Origin: Myxococcota bacterium
Lineage (GTDB): Bacteria > Myxococcota_A > UBA796
Assembly (NCBI GenBank): GCA_029251165.1
Contig: JAQXDW010000074.1
Coordinates: forward strand, 186,001-250,000
DNA length: 64,000 nt
Reading direction: 5' to 3'
Position 1 is the first letter of the stretch. Each line of letters opens with the position of its first letter. A program made the translations under genes and the position numbers. Under the pieces are notes generated by a model that worked only from the letters and a program-made list of their open reading frames with translations, was not told the origin of the DNA and searched no databases. Shown piece after piece: positions 24,260 through 31,893 of the stretch.

Positions 24260-25264
24260 ATGAGTGGTCTTCAGATCGCTGTGGTGGGAGCGACCGGCGC
24301 GGTCGGCAAGGAGCTGATCGAAGCCCTGCATGACTCTGGCCTGCCCATCGGCGGCATCCGGCCCATCGCCAGCCGCACAACCCGGCAGCTGGACATCGAG
24401 ATCAAGGGGAAGAGCCAGCGGGTTCTCCTGATGCCTGACAGCCTCGCGGACAGCGCAATGGCCGAGGGGGTGGACCTCGTGATCTTTGCGACTCCGCCTG
24501 ACGTCACGCGCCAGCACGCGCCGGCCATCGCAGACATGGGCATCGCCACCATCGACATCGGCGGTGCGCTGCCTCACCTCGCTGCGCTCTGTGTTCCCTC
24601 GGTCTCAGAGGAGCCCCTGGAGCAGTTTGCTGAGACCCGACTCATCAGCTCGCCCTCTGCCCCGGCAGTCGCGCTGGCCTCGGTGCTCGGACCCCTGACG
24701 CGACTCGGTGCAGACGCGGTCAAGGGGACAGTGATGCTCTCCGCGAGCATCGCAGGTCGGGCCGGTATTGACGAGCTTGGCCAGCAGGTGCTGTCGCTGT
24801 ACAGCTCTGGCGAGCCCCCGCGCGCGGTGTTCCCTTCAGGGCTCGCCTTCGACCTCATCTCACAGGTCGGCGAGCTTCAGGATGGCTGGACAACCACCGA
24901 GCGCCGGATCGCCCTTGAGGTCGCCGCGCTCACCCACATGCCGCCCCAGGCGATCGGGCTGACGGTGGCAATGGTTCCGCTGTTCGCAGGGGTCGCGCTG
25001 TCGCTGTTTGTGCAGATCGATCCGCTCCCCAGTGAGGAGGAGCTTCAGCACTTCCTCTCGGAGTCTGAGACGCTGCGCATGGGAGATCCCGTTCCCGGTC
25101 CCCGTCGCTTGGTCGGTCGTCCCGACATCCACATCGGTCGCATTCGCCCTGACACCCTCGGCAGCGGCATCCACCTCTGGGCCGCGATGGACAACATCCG
25201 CGCTGGTGCCGTCGAGAACACCCTCCAGATTGCCAACCTCCTGTGGCGTGAGGGCATGCTTTGA
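24260..25264 (+). CDS. aspartate-semialdehyde dehydrogenase-like protein lacking the catalytic cysteine (USG-1-like)
   Basis: This 334-residue protein has the full ASADH layout. The Rossmann start QIAVVGATGAVGKELIEAL binds NADP in active members, VIFATPPDVTRQHAPAI follows, and the C-terminal GSGIHLWAAMDNIRAGAVENTLQIA matches the GGNDNLRKGAA-type dimer region. In place of the active-site SNPNC it reads SSPSAP, with no Cys. The HGHSxxxxxxF-type motif carrying the catalytic His reads MVPLFAGVALSL. It therefore probably does not make aspartate semialdehyde and is closer to USG-1-like paralogues. The start is ATG at 24260 with AGGAG upstream. A true asd would have to be elsewhere. Confidence 0.85.
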   Translation: MSGLQIAVVGATGAVGKELIEALHDSGLPIGGIRPIASRTTRQLDIEIKGKSQRVLLMPDSLADSAMAEGVDLVIFATPPDVTRQHAPAIADMGIATIDIGGALPHLAALCVPSVSEEPLEQFAETRLISSPSAPAVALASVLGPLTRLGADAVKGTVMLSASIAGRAGIDELGQQVLSLYSSGEPPRAVFPSGLAFDLISQVGELQDGWTTTERRIALEVAALTHMPPQAIGLTVAMVPLFAGVALSLFVQIDPLPSEEELQHFLSESETLRMGDPVPGPRRLVGRPDIHIGRIRPDTLGSGIHLWAAMDNIRAGAVENTLQIANLLWREGML

Positions 25265-25313
25265 CCCGTTGACCCGTTGACCGACGCCGAACGGTCGACA
25301 TGACAGGATGTCA
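25261..25313. repeat. short direct repeats and an inverted repeat upstream of the 25361 gene
   Basis: TTGACCCG occurs twice in tandem (25261-25268, 25269-25276), followed by a partial third copy TTGACCG (25277-25283). The inverted repeat TGACA-GGA-TGTCA sits at 25301-25313. TTGACC resembles a -35 element, so this may be a control region for the next gene. No matching -10 is convincing. Confidence 0.4.
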
Positions 25314-25360
25314 CGTTCCGAGACTCCTCCTCGTATTCAGCCCCCGGATCAATCCTTGCA

Positions 25361-27772
25361 ATGACCGCGTCCATGATGCTCCTGCTTGTCTCTTCTGCCA
25401 TCGCTGCCCCCGATCGGGTCGCGTCCATCTCTGCCATCGGGACCAGCATCCCCGACATCGTGCTGTCCGAGGACGAAGAGTGGGCCGCGTTTGTCGATGA
25501 CGGCGCCAGCCAGCTCTACATCCTCGACACGGGCTCCTGGGATGCAGCAGGGTATGAGGTCTGCGCCTCAGGGGTCTCGGTGGTCGGCGCTGCGTTTCGA
25601 GTCGATGCCACCACTGAGCTGTATGCTGCATGCAGCGATGGAACCGTCGGCTGGCTGAGCCACACCTCCTCCGGCGGCTGGAGCATCGCGGACACCTCCT
25701 TCGATCTCGCGGACGAGGAGAACGTGGGCATCGTCGAGGCCGATGGTGCCCTGTATGTGCTGGGCAAGACCGACGGGCAGCTTGTTGCCCACTCCTTTGA
25801 GCCAGACACCACCACCATCGATGGGCTGTCCGGCTATCCGGTGACCTTCTTCTACGACAGCATCACAGACATCGCCGCAGGCGCGCTGGCTCTGTACGTG
25901 CTGCACAGCTCTGACAATGTGTCCAAGCTCACCTTGGCGGGGGGAGGGCTCACGAACCGTGAGACCGGCGTGGGTGGGGATGGCAGAGACCTCGCGGTCA
26001 TCAACGACAACGCCCTGCTCGCCGGCGGCACCAGCGGTTTGCTTCGGTACAACGCTGACAACAACATTGTCATCCTCCTGAACTCTTCAGACATGGACGA
26101 GATCGCTGCGCTCGCGCCGGTCGACACCAACACCGCCCTCATTCTTGCAGACGTCGGGCAGCGTGCCTTTCTGCTGTACAGCTACGACACGGGCACGACC
26201 AGCGTCTCCGCTGAGCTGTCGGACTCCTTCTCTTACGACAGCGAGGGGGATCCCGTCGAGATGGTCTCGATGGATGGCTACACCATCGCCGGAACCGATG
26301 CTGGAGAGCTGCTGTTCCTCACCGATCGCCCCTGGGTGATCACCGAGTCGTTCTCCTCAGGCACGGTCGCGGTCGGCGACGTCATCGATGTGTCCTTCTC
26401 CTCAGACACTGACGGAGACTGGGAGATTCGCAACGGTCCAGATGGAGAGGTGCTGGAGTCCGGCGAGCTGCTCGCAGACGAGCTGGTCTCCGCCAGCGTG
26501 ACGGTCACTGATGGCCTCCTCGATGAGGGCGACAACGAGCTCTGGATTGCGGTCACCGATGGAAGCAGCCGCGAAGGGCACGACGCCGTCACCGTCTCTA
26601 TCGACAACCCCCCCGGCAAGGTCTCGCTGTCTGCTGGTGACATTGGGTTTGGAGATGAACGCATCATTCTCACCTTCGACGGCGTGACCGACTCTGATCT
26701 GTCTTACTACGAGGTCTTCCTGTCGCTGGACGCGTTTACGGGAGCCGATGACTGGACCTTCTGGGGACGCTACGCCGCAGACACCGGGCTGGGTGCCGGG
26801 GTGGCTGATATTGGCGACCCTATTCAGCATTCGGCTGACGCCGGAGAGGCTGTCGAGATAACGATCGAAGGTGTGACCAACGGCGTCACCTATTATTTGG
26901 CAGTGAGAGCCGTCGACACTGGCGGTCTGGAGGGAGACATGAGCGACGTCTTTTCGGTGATTCCGGAGGAGACCTACAGCGCCTCGGAGCTGGCCGGTGA
27001 GCCGGGAGGGTTCTGCGGGACGCCATGGCCGGCGAGTGCTGCCTTGGCCTTGCTCGGCGGCATCGCAGCCTTCTCTCGCCGTCGTCGTGGCGCAGCCGTG
27101 CTCGCGGGACTCCTCGCGGTCTCGGCTCCGATGGATGCTTCTGCCGACGAGATGCCTGGCGCCAAGGAGAAGGCGCCGATCACCGCGCGCTCCACCAGCA
27201 TGAACGTCGGCTCGGTCTCGCTGACCGACGCCAACCTCAGCTCCGCCTTCGGCAGCAACAGCCTGTCGATCTGGGGAGCCACCGCCTTCTCGCTGCGCCA
27301 CATCGCCGAGCTTGAGGCCGGCTTTGGGCTCATCCGCGACAGCGGCTACACCCTGACCTCCAGCTACGCCTCCTCGTCCGAGCAGAGCAAGCTGACCGTC
27401 CTTCCGCTGACCGTCAGCACGACGCTGCGGCTCGACTTCTGGGAGAACCAGATCCTGGTTCCGTTCGCCAGCATCGGCGGAGACTACTGGCTGTGGCGCG
27501 AGAGCTGGGCTCAGGAGTTTGAGCTGCTCAGCTCAGACGCCATGGGCGGCGGCAAGTATGGATGGCACTGGGCGCTCGGTGGTCACCTCCTCCTCGATGT
27601 CTTCGAGCAGTCTCAGGCCAGCAAGCTGTTCGCCCGCTCCGGTATTCGCGACTCTTACATCACCTTCGAGTATCGGGACGTCTCGGTCGGTGAGTGGCAG
27701 CAGACGGACGGTGGCGATGGCCTCCTGTTCGACAGCGAGGTGCTGATGTTCGGCCTTCGCTTTGATCGCTGA
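25361..27772 (+). CDS. two-part secreted protein: propeller/FN3-like ectodomain, internal sorting-type signal, C-terminal outer-membrane barrel-like domain
   Basis: This 803-residue protein has an uncharged signal peptide (MTASMMLLLVSSAIAA). Residues 20-325 have repeated WD/propeller-like beta segments (for example ALYVLHSSDNVSKLTLAGGG). Two Ig/FN3-like domains follow at about 330-415 and 420-540. At 548-576 is a MYXO-CTERM-like unit: GGFCG, a hydrophobic helix, then SRRRRG. Such units normally end a protein, but here the frame runs on through a second signal-like stretch (AAVLAGLLAVSAPMDASADE, 578-597) into about 205 residues with alternating beta strands (SLRHIAELEAGFGLI, LLFDSEVLMFGLRFDR) like a small outer-membrane barrel. 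An internal GTG at 27098 could start the second part separately. Function unknown. Confidence 0.82.
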   Translation: MTASMMLLLVSSAIAAPDRVASISAIGTSIPDIVLSEDEEWAAFVDDGASQLYILDTGSWDAAGYEVCASGVSVVGAAFRVDATTELYAACSDGTVGWLSHTSSGGWSIADTSFDLADEENVGIVEADGALYVLGKTDGQLVAHSFEPDTTTIDGLSGYPVTFFYDSITDIAAGALALYVLHSSDNVSKLTLAGGGLTNRETGVGGDGRDLAVINDNALLAGGTSGLLRYNADNNIVILLNSSDMDEIAALAPVDTNTALILADVGQRAFLLYSYDTGTTSVSAELSDSFSYDSEGDPVEMVSMDGYTIAGTDAGELLFLTDRPWVITESFSSGTVAVGDVIDVSFSSDTDGDWEIRNGPDGEVLESGELLADELVSASVTVTDGLLDEGDNELWIAVTDGSSREGHDAVTVSIDNPPGKVSLSAGDIGFGDERIILTFDGVTDSDLSYYEVFLSLDAFTGADDWTFWGRYAADTGLGAGVADIGDPIQHSADAGEAVEITIEGVTNGVTYYLAVRAVDTGGLEGDMSDVFSVIPEETYSASELAGEPGGFCGTPWPASAALALLGGIAAFSRRRRGAAVLAGLLAVSAPMDASADEMPGAKEKAPITARSTSMNVGSVSLTDANLSSAFGSNSLSIWGATAFSLRHIAELEAGFGLIRDSGYTLTSSYASSSEQSKLTVLPLTVSTTLRLDFWENQILVPFASIGGDYWLWRESWAQEFELLSSDAMGGGKYGWHWALGGHLLLDVFEQSQASKLFARSGIRDSYITFEYRDVSVGEWQQTDGGDGLLFDSEVLMFGLRFDR

Positions 27773-28553
27773 AGGGGCGAGTCCTCCGAAGACCCGCTGG
27801 GCGCTTACGATTGCCTGGGACGGTGCCCCCTTTCGAGGCTGGCAGCGGCAGCCCGGTGGCAACACCATTCAGCAGATCGTGGAAGACGCGCTGGTGCCGA
27901 TCTTGGGCGGCGAGTCCGTCGTAGTGACCGCATCGGGACGCACGGATGCGGGTGTGCATGCCCTCGCACAGGTCATCTCATTTGAAGCCCACGCCCAGCG
28001 CACGCCGCACTCGATCCTCCGTGGTCTGAACACAAAGCTGCCGCCAGAGATCGTCGCGCTGTCCGCACGCGCGGTTCCCAGTGCCTACAATCCCCGGCGC
28101 TGGACACGCCGAAAGATGTACCGCTACAGGGTTCTAAACCGGGCGGTTCGGTGCCCGCACCGTCGTGGTCAGACCTGGTTTCAGCGTCGTCCCCTCGAGG
28201 TGTCGGCCATGGCGCAGGCAAGCACAGCGCTGGTCGGTACCCATGACTTCACCAGCTTTCGAGCTGCGGGCTGTACCGCATCGCACCCCACCCGACTGCT
28301 GGAGTCTGCCGCCGTCCATGCGGTCGACGATGAGGTACACATTGAGTTCATCGGACGTGGGTTCTTGCGCTACCAGGTCCGGAACATGGTCGGCACCCTC
28401 ATCCAGATCGGACACGGCAGTCGAGCGCCTGACAGCATCCCTTCGCTCCTCGAAGCCCGAGATCGCACGCGTGCCGGGGTAACGGCTCCAGCCCTGGGAC
28501 TGTGGCTTGTCTGGGTCGAGGTCGGAGACACTCCTCGGATGGACGATGACTGA
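27762..28553 (+). CDS. truA: tRNA pseudouridine(38-40) synthase TruA
   Basis: This 263-residue enzyme. The catalytic Asp is in SGRTDAGVHALAQ (about residue 61), preceded by the strand TIAWDGAPFRGWQRQP. GTHDFTSFRAAGC and GRGFLRYQVRNMVGTL complete the TruA pattern. It isomerises uridines in the anticodon stem-loop of many tRNAs. The only usable start is TTG at 27762, overlapping the preceding gene by 11 bases, with no strong ribosome site, so it may depend on coupling to that gene. Confidence 0.94.
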   Translation: MIAEGASPPKTRWALTIAWDGAPFRGWQRQPGGNTIQQIVEDALVPILGGESVVVTASGRTDAGVHALAQVISFEAHAQRTPHSILRGLNTKLPPEIVALSARAVPSAYNPRRWTRRKMYRYRVLNRAVRCPHRRGQTWFQRRPLEVSAMAQASTALVGTHDFTSFRAAGCTASHPTRLLESAAVHAVDDEVHIEFIGRGFLRYQVRNMVGTLIQIGHGSRAPDSIPSLLEARDRTRAGVTAPALGLWLVWVEVGDTPRMDDD

Positions 28554-30108
28554 CGGACGGCCAGGACAGGGAGCAGCCCGCCGACTCCTTCCAGCGGGAC
28601 TGCTCATCCTCGGGCTGGGCCTCGCCTGGTACACAGGGCTTCCCCAACGCATCTTCTCTCGGGCTCCTTCTGATCATGAGCTGGTCTACAGCCTGACGAC
28701 CCAGTGGGAAGCGCAGTGGCCGGCGCTCACCGGACCCACCGAGGCATACCGCGACAGGGCCGGGGAGGCATTTGCCGTCGGTGACCTCAAGTCCGCCGCA
28801 GAGTGGACCCAGAAGGCGCTGGTGCTGGAGCCGGATCACCATGGCGATCTCGTCCGGCTCGTCAGCCTCGCCGGGCTCGGTGAGCGCTCGCTGACCACCG
28901 AGCAGGCTGAGGGGCTTGTCGCGGTCCTCGCAGAGGTCGACACCCCGCCGGCGCTGTGGGCTGTGGCTCAGGCGTGGGGGGGAATCCTGAGCGGCAGCCC
29001 CCTGGCTGGCCTTGCCCTGGAGTCTGTGCTGCTCGAGGGCCGCCTCGCACACCTCGCGGCGGTCCGGCTTGATCATGGCAATCCACTCCAGGCCGCCCGC
29101 GATGTCCTCGCCATTGCGCCTGGTCAGCCCTCGGCCTGTGCACCGGCTGCCCGCAGCCTCGTCCTGTCTGGACAGCCTGCGGAGGCGCTGCAGGTCATCG
29201 CTGACTGCGAGGCTGCAGGGGTGCGAGATGTCATGGATCGACTCGCAGCAGATGCCCTCGATGATCTCGGACGCTTCGAGGCGGCAGCGAATCGCTATGA
29301 CGCTGCTGGAGCCACCACCCATGCCGCAGTCATTCGCATCCAGGAGGGGCTCTCTGGAAGCCGGGCTCTGGAGGTTGGCCCTCCCGACGCGGAGCTTCAC
29401 CGGGTGTGGTGGGGGCTGCTGACCAACAACGAGGAGCGCATCCGAGAAGGTCAGCGTGGACTCGCCGCCAGCGGCATCAGCGGTCCTGAGTTCGACATGG
29501 CGCTCGCGGTCGTCGCGCTGCGGGATCAGCTCCCGGCTGCCGCTGCGGCCCAGGTCGAGGGGCTGACCTCCACGGAGTCGAAGGTCATCCTCGCCCGAGC
29601 CCGGATTCTCCAGCGGCAGCCTGAGGCGCTCAGCGTGCTCGATGAGGCCCTGGAGGCCCAGCCCAATAATCTCCGGCTGCAGATCGCTCGGGCTCGGGTC
29701 GCAGGGGAAGGACTGGAGGCGGTCTTGTCGACTCACCCTGTCCAGGCAGCCCTGTACGCAGATGCTCGGCGTCGCGATGTTCCCTGGCCGGCCCTTCTCC
29801 CGACCGCATGGCTCACTGAGGGGCTCGACGAGCGGCAGGCTTCCCTGACTCGAATGGTGCTCGGAGAAGCGGTCTTAGAGGCGCAGTTTGATCCGCTTGC
29901 TGAGCGCTGGCACAGCAGTGATGACCCCCTCGGAGCGTGGGCGGGTGATCTTCCAACAATTGAGCCGGCTGCAGAGGTGGTCAGATTGCAGGGAGATGGG
30001 TTAACAGAATCAACCTCCGCGCTACAGGAACTGACGCTTCGTCATCCCGGTGCCGTGGGGCTTCAGGAACTCCTGCTTCGGCTGCAGGCCTCCGATGTAA
30101 GTCGCTGA
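28546..30108 (+). CDS. membrane-anchored TPR-like repeat protein
   Basis: This 520-residue protein. One N-terminal membrane helix (LLPAGLLILGLGLAWYTGL, about 12-30) is followed by an all-helical, alanine-rich region with TPR-like pairs (for example DLKSAAEWTQKALVLEPDHH and QPEALSVLDEALEAQPNNL). No enzymatic motif is seen. It is likely a periplasm-facing scaffold. ATG at 28546 overlaps the truA end by 8 bases; an in-frame TTG at 28507 lies deeper in truA and is less likely. Function unknown. Confidence 0.75.
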   Translation: MTDGRPGQGAARRLLPAGLLILGLGLAWYTGLPQRIFSRAPSDHELVYSLTTQWEAQWPALTGPTEAYRDRAGEAFAVGDLKSAAEWTQKALVLEPDHHGDLVRLVSLAGLGERSLTTEQAEGLVAVLAEVDTPPALWAVAQAWGGILSGSPLAGLALESVLLEGRLAHLAAVRLDHGNPLQAARDVLAIAPGQPSACAPAARSLVLSGQPAEALQVIADCEAAGVRDVMDRLAADALDDLGRFEAAANRYDAAGATTHAAVIRIQEGLSGSRALEVGPPDAELHRVWWGLLTNNEERIREGQRGLAASGISGPEFDMALAVVALRDQLPAAAAAQVEGLTSTESKVILARARILQRQPEALSVLDEALEAQPNNLRLQIARARVAGEGLEAVLSTHPVQAALYADARRRDVPWPALLPTAWLTEGLDERQASLTRMVLGEAVLEAQFDPLAERWHSSDDPLGAWAGDLPTIEPAAEVVRLQGDGLTESTSALQELTLRHPGAVGLQELLLRLQASDVSR

Positions 30109-30119
30109 CGCTATCTGGC

Positions 30120-30148
30120 TTGACAGCGGCGCACTCCAGGGCTAATCG
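30120..30148 (+). promoter_or_regulatory. candidate promoter of rplM-rpsI
   Basis: A perfect TTGACA at 30120-30125 is followed, after 17 bases, by TAATCG at 30143-30148. It sits 62 bases before the rplM start, leaving room for a short leader of about 55 bases. Confidence 0.5.
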
Positions 30149-30209
30149 CAGTCGGTCCGGTCGCAGATACGCGACCCATCATCTCATCAGAAATAGCTTC
30201 GGTGGATTC

Positions 30210-30644
30210 ATGAGCACAACACTCGCGCGGTCTGAGGATGTCCAGCGCGCCTGGTACGTGATCGACGCGGAAGGGCAGACCCTCGGTCGGCTCGCCACCC
30301 GGATCGCGGTCTGCCTTCGTGGCAAGCACAAGCCTTCCTTCACCTCTCACGTTGACACCGGCGATTTTGTCGTCGTCATCAACGCCGAGAAGATTCAGCT
30401 GAGCGGGCGCAAGCTCGATCAGAAGTTCTACTACAACTACAGCGGCTACATGGGTGGTCTGCGATCCCGCAGCGCTCGCGAGCTTCTCGATACCTATCCC
30501 GACCGGGTTCTGCATCACGCAGTCAAGGGCATGCTGCCCAAGAACCGACTCGCTCGTCAGGTCATCAAGAAGCTTAAGATCTACGCTGGCACTGAGCATC
30601 CGCACAGCGCACAGCAGCCCCAGCCCTTCCCTGAGCACATCTGA
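30210..30644 (+). CDS. rplM: 50S ribosomal protein L13
   Basis: This 144-residue protein has the L13 motifs AWYVIDAEGQTLGRLATRIA, GDFVVVINAEKI, KFYYNYSGYMGGL and VKGMLPKNRLARQVIKKLKIY. L13 is an early-assembly protein of the large subunit that contacts 23S rRNA. The start is ATG at 30210 with GGTGG upstream; the frame is open further upstream but without family similarity. rpsI follows after 10 bases, the usual pair. Confidence 0.98.
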   Translation: MSTTLARSEDVQRAWYVIDAEGQTLGRLATRIAVCLRGKHKPSFTSHVDTGDFVVVINAEKIQLSGRKLDQKFYYNYSGYMGGLRSRSARELLDTYPDRVLHHAVKGMLPKNRLARQVIKKLKIYAGTEHPHSAQQPQPFPEHI

Positions 30645-30654
30645 GGTTTTTGTC

Positions 30655-31047
30655 ATGGCCCTCACCCAGTTCTATGGCACCGGTCGCCGCAAGACCTCCG
30701 TCGCCCGCGTTTATCTCCGCCCTGGCACCGGCAAGATCGTAGTCAACAAGCGTCCGCTTGATGAGTACTTCTACCGGGACAGCATCAAGCTGGTCCTTCG
30801 GCAGCCCCTGTCCATCACCAACACTGGTGATGACTTTGACATCCTGGTCAACGTGACCGGCGGTGGTCTGGCAGGTCAGGCTGGTGCGATTCGTCTCGGC
30901 ATCTCCCGCGCCCTCTGCGAGAGCAACCCCGAGCTTCGCGCGACCCTCAAGGAGAACGGTCTCCTGACCCGTGATGCTCGTAAGGTTGAGCGTAAGAAGT
31001 ACGGTCAGCCCGGCGCCCGTAAGCGCTTCCAGTTCAGCAAGCGCTAA
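30655..31047 (+). CDS. rpsI: 30S ribosomal protein S9
   Basis: This 130-residue protein opens with YGTGRRKTSVARVYLRPGTG and ends RDARKVERKKYGQPGARKRFQFSKR-like, with the conserved C-terminal SKR that reaches the ribosomal P site. The central GGGLAGQAGAIRLGISRAL is also typical. The start is ATG at 30655 with GAGG eight bases upstream. A terminator follows at 31074-31116. Confidence 0.98.
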   Translation: MALTQFYGTGRRKTSVARVYLRPGTGKIVVNKRPLDEYFYRDSIKLVLRQPLSITNTGDDFDILVNVTGGGLAGQAGAIRLGISRALCESNPELRATLKENGLLTRDARKVERKKYGQPGARKRFQFSKR

Positions 31048-31057
31048 GGAAGACGGC

Positions 31058-31840
31058 TTGCCCCGGCTCAAGCAGGCTCCCTCGCCAACCACGGCGGGGG
31101 AGCCTTCTCTGCTTTTCAGCAGCCGCGATGCACCGCATGGCCCGCTGGTGATCATCCCAGCCCGCTATGCCTCGACCCGTCTTCCGGGCAAGGCACTGGC
31201 GGACATCCACGGCCAGCCGATGGTTGTGCGGGTGCTTCACCAGGCGGAGCGTGCCGCTGGGGTCAGCGGAGTGGTGGTCGCGACCGATGATCTTCGGATC
31301 GCGGACGCAGTGACTGCGGCCGGGGGGCAGGCCGTCATGACCCGAACCGAGCACTCCTCGGGAACCGACCGAATTGCAGAGGCGATCGCGCAGCTGGGCT
31401 GGTCGGGCGAGGTCGTGATCAATGTGCAGGGCGACGAGCCACTCCTGGATCCATCGGTCATCGAGTCACTCGTCGCGGCCATGGACGATGACGAGGTTCA
31501 GGTCGCGACTGTCGCCGCGCCGCTCTCCGATGATCCCTCGGATCCATCCGTGGTCAAGGTCGCGGTCGATGAGCGGGGGAGGGCACTGTACTTCTCTCGG
31601 GCGCCGATACCCTATGGTGGTCCCTACCTCCACCACCTCGGAATTTATGCCTACCGGACACGCGCTCTCGCGCGGTTTGTCGACAGTCCACCGGCGGCGT
31701 TGGAGCGGCTGGAGCGACTGGAGCAGCTGCGATTTCTCGCGATGGGCTGTCCGATAGCGGTCATCCAAATCGATGCCGCATTTCCTTCTGTAGACACACC
31801 GGCGGATCTGGAGCGGGTCCGCTGTATCCTGAAACCCTGA
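31058..31840 (+). CDS. kdsB: 3-deoxy-manno-octulosonate cytidylyltransferase
   Basis: KdsB makes CMP-Kdo, the activated sugar for the LPS inner core. Conserved motifs are VIIPARYASTRLPGKALADI, GTDRIAEA, NVQGDEPLLDPSVIE and HLGIYAYRTRALARF. The N-terminus is uncertain. TTG at 31058 has AGGA seven bases upstream but gives about 30 extra residues, which are read through the rpsI terminator hairpin. GTG at 31148 would start right at VIIPAR, only a few residues short of usual KdsB, but has no ribosome site. I give the longer form. It is followed by pyrG after 53 bases. Confidence 0.92.
   Translation: MPRLKQAPSPTTAGEPSLLFSSRDAPHGPLVIIPARYASTRLPGKALADIHGQPMVVRVLHQAERAAGVSGVVVATDDLRIADAVTAAGGQAVMTRTEHSSGTDRIAEAIAQLGWSGEVVINVQGDEPLLDPSVIESLVAAMDDDEVQVATVAAPLSDDPSDPSVVKVAVDERGRALYFSRAPIPYGGPYLHHLGIYAYRTRALARFVDSPPAALERLERLEQLRFLAMGCPIAVIQIDAAFPSVDTPADLERVRCILKP
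31074..31116 (+). terminator. probable Rho-independent terminator after rpsI
   Basis: A 13-pair stem (31074-31086 with 31093-31105, one G-T pair) with a six-base loop AACCAC is followed by the pyrimidine-rich TCTCTGCTTTT. It lies 27 bases after the rpsI stop and inside the possible extended 5' end of kdsB. Confidence 0.65.
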
Positions 31841-31893
31841 GGCGCAGCTGGGGGGAAGACCCCAGTGCACCAGAACGAGCACGGCAGGAAATC

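Noticed and set aside
28399..29736. 445-codon open frame opposite the TPR-like gene
   Set aside because: No domain. The sense strand has a membrane anchor, TPR-like repeats and coupling to truA.
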